Source: Bradyrhizobium commune (lineage in GTDB: Bacteria; Pseudomonadota; Alphaproteobacteria; Rhizobiales; Xanthobacteraceae). Taken from it: a DNA stretch of 64,000 nt. The position numbers and the translations under genes are program-made. Under the pieces are notes generated by a model. That model worked only from the letters and a program-made list of their open reading frames with translations. It was not told the DNA's origin and made no database searches. This document shows, in pieces, positions 37,588-49,155 of this stretch (positions within the stretch are counted from its first letter, which is position 1; each line of letters opens with the position of its first letter). The stretch is taken from contig NZ_CP061379.1 in NCBI RefSeq assembly GCF_015624505.1, positions 2,728,001 through 2,792,000 of the forward strand, given 5' to 3'.

Positions 37588-38555
37588 TTTCATTCGTGTT
37601 GAAGTGGCTGTCGGCCGCCATCGCTGTCGTTGCGTTTGCGACTGCCGCGTTCGCCCAGGATTTTCCCAAGCGTCCGATCACCATGATCGTGCCGTTCGCA
37701 GCCGGCGGCACCTCGGACGTGATCGCGCGCACGGTCGCCGAGCAGATGAGCATCGCGCTCGGCCAGACCATCGTGATCGAGAACGTCGCGGGCGCCGGTG
37801 GCTCGACTGCGCTCGCGCGCGCCTCCCGCGCCGAACCCGACGGCTACACCATTGCGATCGGCAATGCCGGCACCAATGCCGCGACCTACACGATCTATCC
37901 AAAGCTGCCATTCACGCCCGATTCCTTCGTGCCGATCGGAATGGTGGCGAAGACCTTCGGCATCATCGCGATCCGCAAGGATTTTCCGGCGAAGGATCTG
38001 AAGGAGTTCATCGCCTACGCCAAGGCCAATCCCGGCAAGATCAATCTCGGCCATGCCGGCGTCGGCTCGTCGAATTACCTGATCTGCAAGAGCTTTGTGA
38101 CGGCCGCCGGGATCGATGCGACGCTGGTCGGCTATCGTGGCGCATCGCCTGCGCTGACCGACGCGATCGGCAGCCAGATCGACGGCGTCTGTGATGCGGC
38201 CGCCTCCGTCTCGCAGTCGATCAACGAGAAGCTGGTGCGGGGGCTCGTGGTCGGCTCGACCGTGCGGCTCGCCACACTGCCCGAGCTGCCGACCTCGGCG
38301 GAAGCCGGCCTGCCCGAATTCGAGGCGCAGGGCTGGAACGGACTGTTCGCACCCAAGGGCACGCCGCCGGCCGTCATCGCCAAGCTGAATGCAGCCGCGC
38401 GCACGGCGGTGGAAACCGAGGCGGTGAAGAAGCGTTTTGCCGACCTCTCGACCGTTGCGCCAGATGACAATGAGCATACATCGGAGCTGCTTCAGCAGCT
38501 GGTGACGCGCGACGTCGAGAAGTACCGGAAATTGCTCGCGGACGACGCCAAATAG
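37584..38555 (+). CDS. TctC/Bug-family extracytoplasmic solute-binding protein
   Basis: A 323-residue periplasmic binding protein. The signal peptide is [20 protein letters not shown], with cleavage near AFA-QDF. The mature N-terminus [20 protein letters not shown] and [20 protein letters not shown] are hallmarks of the Bug family, which binds small carboxylates or other metabolites. It starts at GTG 37584, overlapping purQ. No TctA/TctB membrane partners are present, as for most orphan Bug proteins. The ligand is unknown. Confidence 0.93.
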   Translation: MISFVLKWLSAAIAVVAFATAAFAQDFPKRPITMIVPFAAGGTSDVIARTVAEQMSIALGQTIVIENVAGAGGSTALARASRAEPDGYTIAIGNAGTNAATYTIYPKLPFTPDSFVPIGMVAKTFGIIAIRKDFPAKDLKEFIAYAKANPGKINLGHAGVGSSNYLICKSFVTAAGIDATLVGYRGASPALTDAIGSQIDGVCDAAASVSQSINEKLVRGLVVGSTVRLATLPELPTSAEAGLPEFEAQGWNGLFAPKGTPPAVIAKLNAAARTAVETEAVKKRFADLSTVAPDDNEHTSELLQQLVTRDVEKYRKLLADDAK

Positions 38556-38740
38556 CCGCAAGCCTCTGCCGCGATGTCGTGAACCTGGACCGCGATCGGT
38601 GCGACTGACTTCTCATCGCCATCAAGGCGCGTGCGTCCGAGGTCGCCGATTTTTCTATCGGTATGGGCAACTCAAAGTTGTTCCGCCGCGCCGGTTGCGA
38701 TATCAGAAAGCCTGCGCTGTCGTTGTGCCCTGGATGTCAC

Positions 38741-39484
38741 ATGCCCGTCGCTTTGGTCGTTCTGCTGCTCGATATCACGTTGATCTATCATGCCTCGCGC
38801 ACCGGGCGGATGCAGCCCTGGGCCTTCATCATCCTGATGGTGCCGCTGGTCGGTGCGCTCGCCTATATCGCGGTCGAGCTCATTCCCGAATGGTTCTCGA
38901 GCCCGGGCGCGCGGCAGGCCCGCCAGCGCGTCGCCAATAGGCTCGATCCGGAGAAGCGCTATCGCGAGCTGTCCGACCGGCTCGCTGCCACCGACACCAT
39001 CACCAATCGCGCGGCGCTGGCCGAGGAGTGCGCGAAAGTCGGCCGCTTCGGCGAAGCCGAGCAGCACTATGACCACGTTCTGGCGCTGCCGATGGGTCAT
39101 GATCCCGCGTATGCGCTGGGCAAGGCGCAAGCGCAGTTTTCAGCCAAACGTCCCGCCGATGCGCTCGCGACACTCGATGATCTCCAGAAGCAATGGCCAG
39201 AATTCGACTCCGCCGACGCGCACCTGTTGTACGCCCGCGCGCTTGCCGAGGTCGGCCGCCTCGACGAGGCGCTCGAGGAGTTCCACGCCGTCGCCGGCTA
39301 TTTCCCCGGCGCAGAGGCGCGAGTTCGCTACGGCATGCTGCTGCAAATGGTCGGCCGCACCGCCGAGGCGCGCGTGGTCTTCAACGAGCTCCTGATCCAG
39401 ATGCGCCGCGCCCCAAAATATCTGCGCGATGCGCAGGCCGAATGGCTCAACATCGCCGAGAAGCAATTGTCGACGCCGCGCTGA
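38741..39484 (+). CDS. membrane-anchored TPR protein
   Basis: A 247-residue protein with two N-terminal helices (MPVALVVLLLDITLIYHASR and WAFIILMVPLVGALAYIAVE) resembling the PLDc_N-type membrane anchor, then a soluble TPR-like region: RAALAEECAKVGRFGEAEQH, RPADALATLDDL, YARALAEVGRLDEALEEFHA. ATG 38741 begins right at the first helix. It is probably an inner-membrane scaffold facing the cytoplasm. The role is unknown; position after the TctC gene is not informative. Confidence 0.8.
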   Translation: MPVALVVLLLDITLIYHASRTGRMQPWAFIILMVPLVGALAYIAVELIPEWFSSPGARQARQRVANRLDPEKRYRELSDRLAATDTITNRAALAEECAKVGRFGEAEQHYDHVLALPMGHDPAYALGKAQAQFSAKRPADALATLDDLQKQWPEFDSADAHLLYARALAEVGRLDEALEEFHAVAGYFPGAEARVRYGMLLQMVGRTAEARVVFNELLIQMRRAPKYLRDAQAEWLNIAEKQLSTPR

Positions 39485-39492
39485 TTGCCGCT

Positions 39493-40161
39493 TCAACGCC
39501 AAACGCCGGAGAAGGCGATCAGGTCAACCAGGTAATGCACGAGCACGACCGGCCAAAGCGCGCCTGAGCGCCGGTACATCACCATGAAAAGAATGCCGAT
39601 TGTCGCAGAGAGCAGGATGTTTCCGATCCCTGCCCACCAATGATCGGCGCCGAATATCAGAGACGTGACCAGAATGGCAAAGACACCGTCGCCCACGTAA
39701 GGCAGCAATGCGTTCCGAAGCAATCGCCTGAAAATGATCTCTTCGCTGGCCGCGACCAGTGCCAGTCCAAAAACGAGATCGAAGACGTTGAGCCAGCCGG
39801 TCGGGTGCGGATACTTGCCAATGACGGTCGCCGGAAATGTCGCGTTGATGAGACGTTGCGGCCACTGAGCCAAGCGGTCCAGCAGCACAATTCCTGCGAT
39901 CCAGACGCCGATTTCAAGAAGAGATATACGACGTTGCTCGCGTCGATAGGCAACCGTGCGTGCTGGGGGAATCGCCGCAAGGATGGCCAGAGCGGCAATC
40001 CGGCCAGCGTAGTCCCAAACCAGCCAGCCGGCCGCAGTGTGCGGATGCAGTCGCATGAGCTGGGATGCAAATAGTGGGACAAGAGCGAGTGCGAACCACC
40101 AGACGCTCGGCGCGCGATCGGATTCCAAGGCTCGAGAGGCGTCTGGTGAGCGGCTGTCCAT
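39493..40161 (-). CDS. CPBP-family intramembrane metalloprotease
   Basis: A 222-residue membrane protein of the CPBP (CAAX protease/bacteriocin-processing) family. The metal and catalytic motifs are EEIIFRR at about residues 140-146, His174 in FGADHWWAG, and His209 in VLVHYLVDLIAF. Six or so helices are visible. Start 40161 gives MDSRSPDASR. Bacterial members are linked to peptide processing, protein anchoring or immunity to bacteriocins; no substrate gene is adjacent. Confidence 0.88.
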   Translation of the reverse strand: MDSRSPDASRALESDRAPSVWWFALALVPLFASQLMRLHPHTAAGWLVWDYAGRIAALAILAAIPPARTVAYRREQRRISLLEIGVWIAGIVLLDRLAQWPQRLINATFPATVIGKYPHPTGWLNVFDLVFGLALVAASEEIIFRRLLRNALLPYVGDGVFAILVTSLIFGADHWWAGIGNILLSATIGILFMVMYRRSGALWPVVLVHYLVDLIAFSGVWR

Positions 40162-40360
40162 GCTTAGCCTTGAGGGAGGGGGCGTTGCGACAGGCCTGCG
40201 CCCCACTACCTCACCATTTCTCCAACCAGTGTCAATCAGGCTACGCCGTGCCTCGTTGCGCTGGCGCTCAGCGTGCTCTGCGGCACTTTGTTGGCTCCCC
40301 GCGCATCCATGCGCAACTCAACTTTGTAGCGTGGCAGCGCCAGGGAAGGATCGCCGCGAG

Positions 40361-40840
40361 CTAGGCGCCCGCCTGAGGGAGCGGCTTCCGCTTCACCCGC
40401 TTGATCGTGCCTGAGAAGGTGAACAATCGGCGCTCGCCGGCCATCATCTCCCCGCGCAGGAAGATCAGCGAGCCGCCGGCCCGGGTGACCTCGCCGGTGC
40501 ACTCGATCAGCTCGCCCTCATGGCCGGCATCGAGGAATTCGCAGGCGAAATTGACGGTCACACCCTTGCTGTTCAGGGCGTTGCGGCCGATCGCGAACAG
40601 GCAATAGTCGGCAAAGGCCATGAAGCAGCCGCCATGGACGTTGCTGGAGCCGTTGAGGTGCTTCTTCTCGACCCGGAAGGCGCAGCGGACGCTGCCGTCC
40701 GCCTCCATCCGGTGCCAGAAGGGGCCGATATGGTTCTCAAAACTGTCGCGGATCCAGGTCTGCCATCCCTTGAATTCTCCCTCGGTTGCGACGTGCAGCT
40801 CGGGGCGCTGGGATGGGGCCGTTTTGGTCAATTCGTGCAA
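40361..40840 (-). CDS. PaaI-type hotdog thioesterase
   Basis: A 159-residue hotdog-fold protein: NGSSNVHGGCFMAFADYCLF contains the conserved HGG(x)xxxxAD motif of PaaI/YbgC thioesterases, followed by VTVNFACEFLDAGHEGELIE. It likely hydrolyses an acyl-CoA. The only sensible start is TTG 40840, with GAAGG about 10 bases upstream, so exact N-terminus is uncertain. It is divergent from purL. Confidence 0.87.
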   Translation of the reverse strand: MHELTKTAPSQRPELHVATEGEFKGWQTWIRDSFENHIGPFWHRMEADGSVRCAFRVEKKHLNGSSNVHGGCFMAFADYCLFAIGRNALNSKGVTVNFACEFLDAGHEGELIECTGEVTRAGGSLIFLRGEMMAGERRLFTFSGTIKRVKRKPLPQAGA

Positions 40841-41025
40841 GGAAATAGGCCTTCAATTGCGGGTCTTGAGCCCTTAAATCCGATCCGTCCGCGCCGTGCA
40901 ATTCCTGTTCCCGCAAGGCCCCGGCCGCAAAACGTGGGACAGCGGGAAAATGGGCCATAAAGGGCTTTTCGCGAGCCTCCGATGTTCCTAAGAACGGCCA
41001 ACCCGCCGCCGAAAGCCCCGAATCC

Positions 41026-43236
<2,211 letters not shown>

Positions 43237-43262
43237 GGCGGCGCCGCAAACTCAGACCCGTA

Positions 43263-43340
43263 GCCCGGATGGAGCGAAGCGTAATCCGGGACGGTGTTGC
43301 TTGTGGCACGATCCCGAATTTCGCTTCGCTCCATCCGGGC
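43263..43340. repeat. extragenic palindrome (GCCCGGATGGAGCGAAGCG type), second copy
   Basis: GCCCGGATGGAGCGAAGCG on the left pairs with CGCTTCGCTCCATCCGGGC on the right. The arms are the same as in the unit at 35622-35700, with a different centre. It separates purL from a convergent acyltransferase gene. Confidence 0.85.
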
Positions 43341-43352
43341 TGCGATCACCTC

Positions 43353-44540
43353 TCACAACACGTGCGAGGCGCCCGGTATCTTCCGTAACGCCGCCGTCAG
43401 TCCCCAGCTCAGGATCACCGTGAGCACGAAGCCAATCGCGGCCTTCGCGATTGCCGGCAGCTCGTAACCGTACAGCGCGTACTGGATCCACAGCGCGATC
43501 GGGTAGTGCACCAGGAACATGCCATAGGCATCAGCCTGCATGCGGTCCAACAGATTCGGCCCCGGCGCCTTCGAGTGCAGGAAGAAGGCGAGGATCGCGA
43601 GCAGGATCGACGCCGAAAACAGCACGAAGAATGTGCCGTAGATCGCCTGGTACCAGTGCGGCAGCACATCGGGATTGCCGAGGATCTCGCGCTTGATGTA
43701 GATCATGCCCCACATCAGGCAGTAGGGGATCAACGTCGCGATCACCCACAGCCAGCGGCTCCTCGGCAACTGGCCGTCGGCGCCGAGGATACCGCGATCG
43801 AAATTCGCTGCACCCACGCTGGCGCCAATGAAGAAATACGCGAAGTAGAGCAGGATGCGGCTCGCCTGCACCGAGAACGGTCCGAACTCGAACCATCGGT
43901 TGCCGCCGAAATAAAGCAGCGCCGGCACGTAGACGATGATGCTGACGGCGGCGAGCATCAGCCAGAACGGGACCGGCTGCCCAAAGCCCGCGACCGAGAT
44001 GCGATTGCCGGGATCGACCAGATGCGCCGAGACCCGGTAGAGCAGGCTCGCGGTGAGGTCGAAGGCGAGCAGCACCCACACGAACCAGATCGGGCCGCTC
44101 GGCCACGGGCCGACGGTGACCGTCTTCCACCAGAAAGCGGCAAACGTCAGCTCGGGATCGTGCCGCAGCGCGATCGCGTAATAGGCGATCGGAATCACGG
44201 TGAACGCTGCGATCACGAACGGCAGCCCGAGCCGCAACAGGCGATCGCGCAGGAAGACCGATGGCGCCTTGCGCGCGATGCCGGGCCAGGTGAACAGGCC
44301 CGACAGGAAGAAGAACATCGCCATGAAGAAGCTGTCGGTGGCGAGCACGACGGCGTCGAAGCCGATCCAGGACGCCGGGTCGGTGTGGCCGAAATAGGTG
44401 TAGGGGATGACGGCGTGATGCAGCAGCACCACCAACGTCAGGAAGGTGCGCGCACGGTCGAGCGAGAGGTTGCGCGCCTTGGCTTTTGGCGCGGCGTGAG
44501 CCTCTGCACCCACCGTCGCAGAATGTGACATCGTGATCAT
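43353..44540 (-). CDS. acyltransferase-3 family membrane protein
   Basis: A 395-residue protein with about ten membrane helices and the acyltransferase-3 signature: a first helix [20 protein letters not shown] with the catalytic-type His pair, and [18 protein letters not shown], then an Arg-rich [14 protein letters not shown]. Such proteins O-acylate glycans such as osmoregulated glucans or polysaccharides. ATG 44540 is used; ATG 44531 (MSHSATVG) is equally possible. No polysaccharide genes are nearby. Confidence 0.88.
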   Translation of the reverse strand: MITMSHSATVGAEAHAAPKAKARNLSLDRARTFLTLVVLLHHAVIPYTYFGHTDPASWIGFDAVVLATDSFFMAMFFFLSGLFTWPGIARKAPSVFLRDRLLRLGLPFVIAAFTVIPIAYYAIALRHDPELTFAAFWWKTVTVGPWPSGPIWFVWVLLAFDLTASLLYRVSAHLVDPGNRISVAGFGQPVPFWLMLAAVSIIVYVPALLYFGGNRWFEFGPFSVQASRILLYFAYFFIGASVGAANFDRGILGADGQLPRSRWLWVIATLIPYCLMWGMIYIKREILGNPDVLPHWYQAIYGTFFVLFSASILLAILAFFLHSKAPGPNLLDRMQADAYGMFLVHYPIALWIQYALYGYELPAIAKAAIGFVLTVILSWGLTAALRKIPGASHVL

Positions 44541-44724
44541 GGCCGCCCCGGTCGCGCTCCTGTCCCGGCCGGACTGTGCCGCCGGGAACCCGATTCAGCA
44601 AGGGCAGTTTGTGCCGCAAGAACCTTCGGTCGCGTTTAGGAACCAGTTCCGCGCAATGCAGTTAGGGTTTTCGAAACGGCTGAGAGGGCCGCCGATTGCG
44701 GCGGCCAATGTGGCGGAGCTGGCG

Positions 44725-44898
44725 ATGACGATCCTGAAATGGGCGCTGATCTTCCTGTTGATCTCGATCGTCGCCGGCGTGCTCGGCTTCACCGGTATCT
44801 CGGCCGCCTCCGCCGACATCGCCCGCTTCCTGTTCTACGTCTTCGTCGTGATCTTCCTGGTGCTGCTGATACTGGGGCTCACGATCTTCAGGGCGTAG
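44725..44898 (+). CDS. DUF1328 small membrane protein (57 aa)
   Basis: A 57-residue protein with two helices: [20 protein letters not shown] and [18 protein letters not shown], joined by [14 protein letters not shown]. That pattern is DUF1328 (YtjA-like). GGAG precedes the ATG at 44725. Homologues are abundant small inner-membrane proteins, some linked to stress. It is a single gene. Confidence 0.92.
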   Translation: MTILKWALIFLLISIVAGVLGFTGISAASADIARFLFYVFVVIFLVLLILGLTIFRA

Positions 44899-44945
44899 CG
44901 GGTCGACGTGAGGTTCGAAATGGCGCCGGCCCTCAGACCGCCCGC

Positions 44946-46049
44946 TCAATCTTGCGCGAACGGTCGCACGCGGGTGACCAGCTCTGCCAAAAACTGGTCG
45001 GGGCGATCGAACGGAATGAAATGGCTCCCGCCACGCACCCAGACAAATTCCTTATGCGGGGCCGTGATCTGATTGAAGAGTTGTTCGGCCGGCCCACCTG
45101 GTGTGTTGTAGTCTGCATCGCCCTCGATGAAGATCACCGGGATCGGAAACGCGAGTCCCAACGAGGCGACGTCACGCTTGAACATGGGGCCCTCTCGTCC
45201 GCGCAGAAATTTTGCGGAGAAGGCCATGCCCTTGCGCCAATTGTACCAGTCCAGCAGCGAGAAATCCGGCATGAACGGGGGCGGGATGGGACCCGCCAAC
45301 TGGACGCTCTCGATGGAGGGGAGCCGCAGCGCCTTGCTCCATTTGTCGGCAACCAGGCGATTTTGTGGATTAATCAGAGGTCGCGCGATGATCGGCGCCA
45401 ATTCCGCCAGGGCCTCGCTGTTGCCGGCGGACTGCGCCAAATCTTGCAGATGCGCGATCGTGATCTCGAATTGCTTCTCGAACGTCACCCTGCCGACCAC
45501 TTGTCCCGTGCCGACATAGGCAGCGAACAGATCAGGGCGCTGCTTGACGATGTGAATGCCCAGGAACGAGCCCCAGGAATGCCCGACCAGGATGATCCTG
45601 TCCTTGTGCAGATGCGTTCGCAGATACTCGGCGAGCTCCACGCCATCCTGCGTCATTCGCTCCAGCGTCATGGTTGGCGCAAGCGCGTCTCCGGCGGCGC
45701 CATAGGTGCGGCCAGCGCCGCGCTGATCCCATTGCACGACGGTGAAATGCTTTTCCCAGGGGCGCCAACCCGACGAGATCGGCAAGGTTGAGCCTCCCGG
45801 TCCGCCATGGACGAACAGGAGGACGGGGTTATCCCGATCCTCGCCGCGAATTTGAATCCATTGCTTGATGCCGCCAATGTCGACGAACTCTCCCTCCTGC
45901 ACGCCATTCGGCGAGCGGATCGCGAGAGTTTCCGCAGCAAGATGCTCGCGATAGGCGCGAAAACCCAGTCCGGCAGTGGCCACCACAATGAGCACGCCGG
46001 CCAATCCCAGCAACGAGACCCCAATCAGTCTTGCGGCCTTGCGCGGCAT
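44946..46049 (-). CDS. alpha/beta hydrolase, proline-iminopeptidase-like
   Basis: A 367-residue hydrolase with an N-terminal membrane anchor or signal (LIGVSLLGLAGVLIVVATAG). The oxyanion motif HGGPGGS and nucleophile elbow GHSWGSFLG (Ser) are as in S33 peptidases, and EGDADYNTPGGPAEQLFNQI with GGSHFIPFDRP gives the Asp and His region. It may cleave N-terminal Pro from peptides, or other esters/amides outside the cytoplasm. Start 46049 (MPRKAARLIG) follows AAGG; a longer frame from 46100 is possible. Confidence 0.88.
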   Translation of the reverse strand: MPRKAARLIGVSLLGLAGVLIVVATAGLGFRAYREHLAAETLAIRSPNGVQEGEFVDIGGIKQWIQIRGEDRDNPVLLFVHGGPGGSTLPISSGWRPWEKHFTVVQWDQRGAGRTYGAAGDALAPTMTLERMTQDGVELAEYLRTHLHKDRIILVGHSWGSFLGIHIVKQRPDLFAAYVGTGQVVGRVTFEKQFEITIAHLQDLAQSAGNSEALAELAPIIARPLINPQNRLVADKWSKALRLPSIESVQLAGPIPPPFMPDFSLLDWYNWRKGMAFSAKFLRGREGPMFKRDVASLGLAFPIPVIFIEGDADYNTPGGPAEQLFNQITAPHKEFVWVRGGSHFIPFDRPDQFLAELVTRVRPFAQD

Positions 46050-46115
46050 CTTGTGCCTTGTGTCGACTGAGAGAGGCGATCCGTGATCACCCCGCATCAC
46101 AGCTGCGCCGTGAGC

Positions 46116-46475
46116 CTACCCCACTTCCTCGATCTTCACCTTGTCCGGATAGAAGGCGAGGTGGCCCGAAATCTCCGTCATCGCCGGGAACGGCGTCTCG
46201 TAGGTCCAGATCGCGTTGTCGAGCGTCTTTCCGTCAGCCTTGATGCTGAAATAGCTGGCGTCGCCCTTGTAAGGGCAGTGCGTGGTGCGCTCGGTCCGCT
46301 CGAGCAGCGCCATGTTGGCGTCCTCCCGTGGCAGATATTGCACCGCCGGATATTTGGCCTCCTTCAGCGTCAGCGCCTTGGTGCTCTCCGCGATCACGAT
46401 ATCGCCCGCCGTCACGCGGACGCGCCGGGGGTTTTGGGTGATGGTGATGGGGTGGTCGGGGCCGGGAAGCTTCAT
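46116..46475 (-). CDS. DUF427 protein
   Basis: A 119-residue protein matching DUF427: KLPGPDHPITITQNPRRVRV, YLPREDANMALLERTERTTH and CPYKGDASYFSI, ending WTYETPFPAMTEISGHLAFY. The fold is a small beta domain of unknown role, often found next to metabolic genes. It is divergent from bolA with about 190 bases between the start codons. Confidence 0.9.
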   Translation of the reverse strand: MKLPGPDHPITITQNPRRVRVTAGDIVIAESTKALTLKEAKYPAVQYLPREDANMALLERTERTTHCPYKGDASYFSIKADGKTLDNAIWTYETPFPAMTEISGHLAFYPDKVKIEEVG

Positions 46476-46665
46476 GATTCACGCCTTTTCGATCAATCTG
46501 CCGTGCGCGGCACTTTGTCGTGCCTTTATCCTGCTGGAAGCGGGGATATAGTGGGTCGGTACGTGACCTAGAAGACCGTTCACGCTAAGTTTGGCCATGC
46601 CGGCAAGTTTGGCTTTACCGATCGGGACCCCGGCGACGATTCGACGAGACAGGAGCGAGACCCGA

Positions 46666-46902
46666 ATGCCCATGGACGCCCACGATATCGAGGCGATGAT
46701 CAAGGCAGCGATCCCCGATGCCGAGGTGACGATCCGTGACCTCGCCGGCGATGGCGACCACTATGCCGCGACCGTGATCTCGGAATCCTTCCGCGGCAAG
46801 TCCCGCGTCCAGCAGCACCAGATCGTCTATCAGTCGCTGCAAGGACAGATGGGCGGCGTGCTGCATGCGCTGGCGCTGCAAACCGGGGTGCCGGGCACCT
46901 GA
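46666..46902 (+). CDS. bolA: BolA-family iron-sulfur regulator
   Basis: A 78-residue BolA-like protein that normally pairs with monothiol glutaredoxin to carry a [2Fe-2S] cluster. The helix HDIEAMIKAAIPDAEVTIRD, GDGDHYAATVISESFRGKSR and VQQHQIVYQSLQGQMGG (with the cluster-ligand His) are clear. Start 46666 is used; an in-frame ATG at 46672 gives MDAHD. AGGAG is about 12 bases upstream. grxD, its usual direct neighbour, lies 3.8 kb downstream with ltrA and egt genes between. Confidence 0.94.
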   Translation: MPMDAHDIEAMIKAAIPDAEVTIRDLAGDGDHYAATVISESFRGKSRVQQHQIVYQSLQGQMGGVLHALALQTGVPGT

Positions 46903-46926
46903 GCTGATCGCGCGACGGGGACGACG

Positions 46927-48120
46927 ATGGCGGCGGACAACCCGCGCGGCGCGATGTTTCGCGTCATCACGCCGAACCAGCACAGCCGTGTCACCAATGC
47001 CGAGCTGTTTTTCGACCTCGTCTTCGTCTTCGCCGTCACCCAGGTCTCGCACACGCTGCTGCACCATTTCACGCCGCTCGGGGCGGTGCACGTCACCGTG
47101 TTGTTTCTCGCGGTGTGGTGGGTGTGGGTCTACACCGCCTGGGTCACCAACTGGCTTGATCCTGAGCTGACGCCGGTCCGCATCCTGATCTTCCTGATGA
47201 TGCTGGGCGGCCTCGTGCTGTCGACGACGATCCCGACCGCCTTTGAGGGGCGGGGCCTCTGGTTCGCCATTGCGTATGCGACGATGCAGGTCGGGCGCAC
47301 CGCGTTCTGGCTGTTCGCAACTCCGCGCCATCGCAGCCTGGTGCGGCACAACGCGATCCGCATCCTGGTCTGGCTCTCTGCCTCCGCCATCTTCTGGATT
47401 CTCGGTGGCCTCGCCGATGACGAGGCGCGGCTGTGGTTCTGGATCGCGGCGCTGACGATCGAATACATCTCGCCGGCAGTTCGCTTCTGGGTTCCCAAGC
47501 TCGGGTTCTCGTCGGTCGAGGCCTGGGCCGTCGAAGGCGGCCACATGGCCGAGCGCTGCGCCGGCTTCATCATCATCGCGCTCGGCGAGGCCGTCGTCGT
47601 CAACGGCGCAACCTTCGCCGAGCTGGACTGGACCGCGGACAACATCCTGGCCTTCGTCTCGGCGCTGGTCGGCAGCGTTGCGATGTGGTGGATCTATTTC
47701 CACAAGGGCGCGGAGGCCGGCTCCGATTGGATCTCGAAGTCCGCCGAATCCGGCCGCCTGGCGCGGCTCGCCTACACCTACCTGCACATGCCGATCGTCG
47801 CCGGCATCATCCTGACCGCGGTGTCAGACGAGCTGGTGCTAAAGCACCCGACGGGTCATTCTGACGTCAGGACCATCGTCAGCACGATCGGCGGTCCGCT
47901 GGTGTTCCTGGTCGGCACCATCCTGTTCAAGCACTCGATCCGCGGCTTTCTCCAGCTCTCGCACGGCATCGGCATCATTCTGCTGCTGGCGCTGTGGTGG
48001 TTCGCCGCCGATCTTTCGCCCTTATGGCTGTCGGCCGCGACGAGCGCGATCATGATCGTGGTCGCGGTATGGGAATCGCTGTCGCTGGGGGCGAAGCCGG
48101 AAGAGGCCGAGGAGCACTAG
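46927..48120 (+). CDS. low temperature requirement protein A (LtrA)
   Basis: A 397-residue multi-pass membrane protein of the LtrA family, starting with the family hallmark TNAELFFDLVFVFAVTQVSH at about residue 22 and continuing with about eleven helices; EGGHMAERCAGFIIIALGEA is a conserved central segment. The name comes from a Listeria mutant unable to grow in cold; the molecular role is unknown. It starts 25 bases after bolA and may be read from the same promoter. Confidence 0.92.
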   Translation: MAADNPRGAMFRVITPNQHSRVTNAELFFDLVFVFAVTQVSHTLLHHFTPLGAVHVTVLFLAVWWVWVYTAWVTNWLDPELTPVRILIFLMMLGGLVLSTTIPTAFEGRGLWFAIAYATMQVGRTAFWLFATPRHRSLVRHNAIRILVWLSASAIFWILGGLADDEARLWFWIAALTIEYISPAVRFWVPKLGFSSVEAWAVEGGHMAERCAGFIIIALGEAVVVNGATFAELDWTADNILAFVSALVGSVAMWWIYFHKGAEAGSDWISKSAESGRLARLAYTYLHMPIVAGIILTAVSDELVLKHPTGHSDVRTIVSTIGGPLVFLVGTILFKHSIRGFLQLSHGIGIILLLALWWFAADLSPLWLSAATSAIMIVVAVWESLSLGAKPEEAEEH

Positions 48121-48130
48121 GGCGCCGGAG

Positions 48131-49105
48131 CTATGACTCCGCCGCCTCCAGCGCATGCACCGAGAACATCTTGGCCGCATCGGTCCAGCTCTCGCGCACC
48201 CGCCAGCCGGCGCCTTGCGCCAGCGCTGCAAAGCGCTCGAGGCTGTATTTGTAGCTGTTCTCGGTGTGAATGCTTTCGCCCGGCCGGAACGAGAAGCTGG
48301 TGCCGAGCAGTCGCACGGTCTGGCTTTTCCGACTGATCAGATGCATCTCGATGCGATGGCGCGCGTGATTGTAGATCGCACGATGGGTGAAGGCGGAGAG
48401 ATCGAAATTGCCGCCGAGCTCGCGATTGATCCGCACCAGCACATTGAGGTTGAAGCGGGCGGTGACGCCGGCCGCATCGTTATAGGCGGCATGGAGCAGG
48501 CGCTCTTCCTTCTCGAGGTCGGCGCCGATGATCATCTGCGCGCCGGCGCCCAGAATCTGGCGCGCGCTCTTCAGGAAGGCCTGCGCTTCATGCGGCTCGA
48601 AATTGCCGATGGTCGAGCCGGGGAAGAAGCCGACCTTGGGCATCGATGCGACCGCCTTGGGCAGCTCGAACGGCGTGGTGAAATCGGCGGCCACCGGATA
48701 GATGCCAAGCGAGGGGAAATCCCGCTTGAGCCCGTTGGCCTGCGCCTTCAGGAAGTCGCCGGAGATGTCGACCGGCACGTAGGCCGCGAACTTGCACTGG
48801 TTCAGCAGCAGACGGACCTTTGTGGTCGCGCCGGCGCCGAATTCGACCAGTGCGGCGTGCTCCGGAATGATCTTTGCGATCTCGCTGCCGCGCTCCCTCA
48901 GGATCGATAGCTCCGTGCGCGTCGGATAGTACTCCGGCAGGCGCGTGATGGCCTCGAACAGCTCTGATCCCGTCGCGTCATAAAAATATTTCGGCGACAG
49001 CTTTTTCGGCTGCTGCGACAGGTCCTCGATGGCCTCGCGGGCGAAGGCAGTGGTCTGCTCGTCGGGAAGATGCGCTTCGGCCAAAGCGCTGGCGTGCACA
49101 TTCAT
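48131..49105 (-). CDS. egtD: L-histidine N-alpha-methyltransferase EgtD
   Basis: SAM-dependent enzyme that trimethylates histidine to hercynine, the first step of ergothioneine synthesis. The 324 residues have LSPKYFYDATGSELFEAITR, the SAM-binding region LVEFGAGATTKVRLLL and GFFPGSTIGNFEPHEA, all typical. The late SFSFRPGESIHTENSYKY matches the histidine-binding part. GGAGAG precedes ATG 49105. It lies 50 bases after egtB on the same strand, a two-gene operon. Confidence 0.96.
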   Translation of the reverse strand: MNVHASALAEAHLPDEQTTAFAREAIEDLSQQPKKLSPKYFYDATGSELFEAITRLPEYYPTRTELSILRERGSEIAKIIPEHAALVEFGAGATTKVRLLLNQCKFAAYVPVDISGDFLKAQANGLKRDFPSLGIYPVAADFTTPFELPKAVASMPKVGFFPGSTIGNFEPHEAQAFLKSARQILGAGAQMIIGADLEKEERLLHAAYNDAAGVTARFNLNVLVRINRELGGNFDLSAFTHRAIYNHARHRIEMHLISRKSQTVRLLGTSFSFRPGESIHTENSYKYSLERFAALAQGAGWRVRESWTDAAKMFSVHALEAAES

Positions 49106-49155
49106 GATACTCTCCTGAACGCGCTGTCCGGCGCGCATTTGTCGTCGGATAAGGA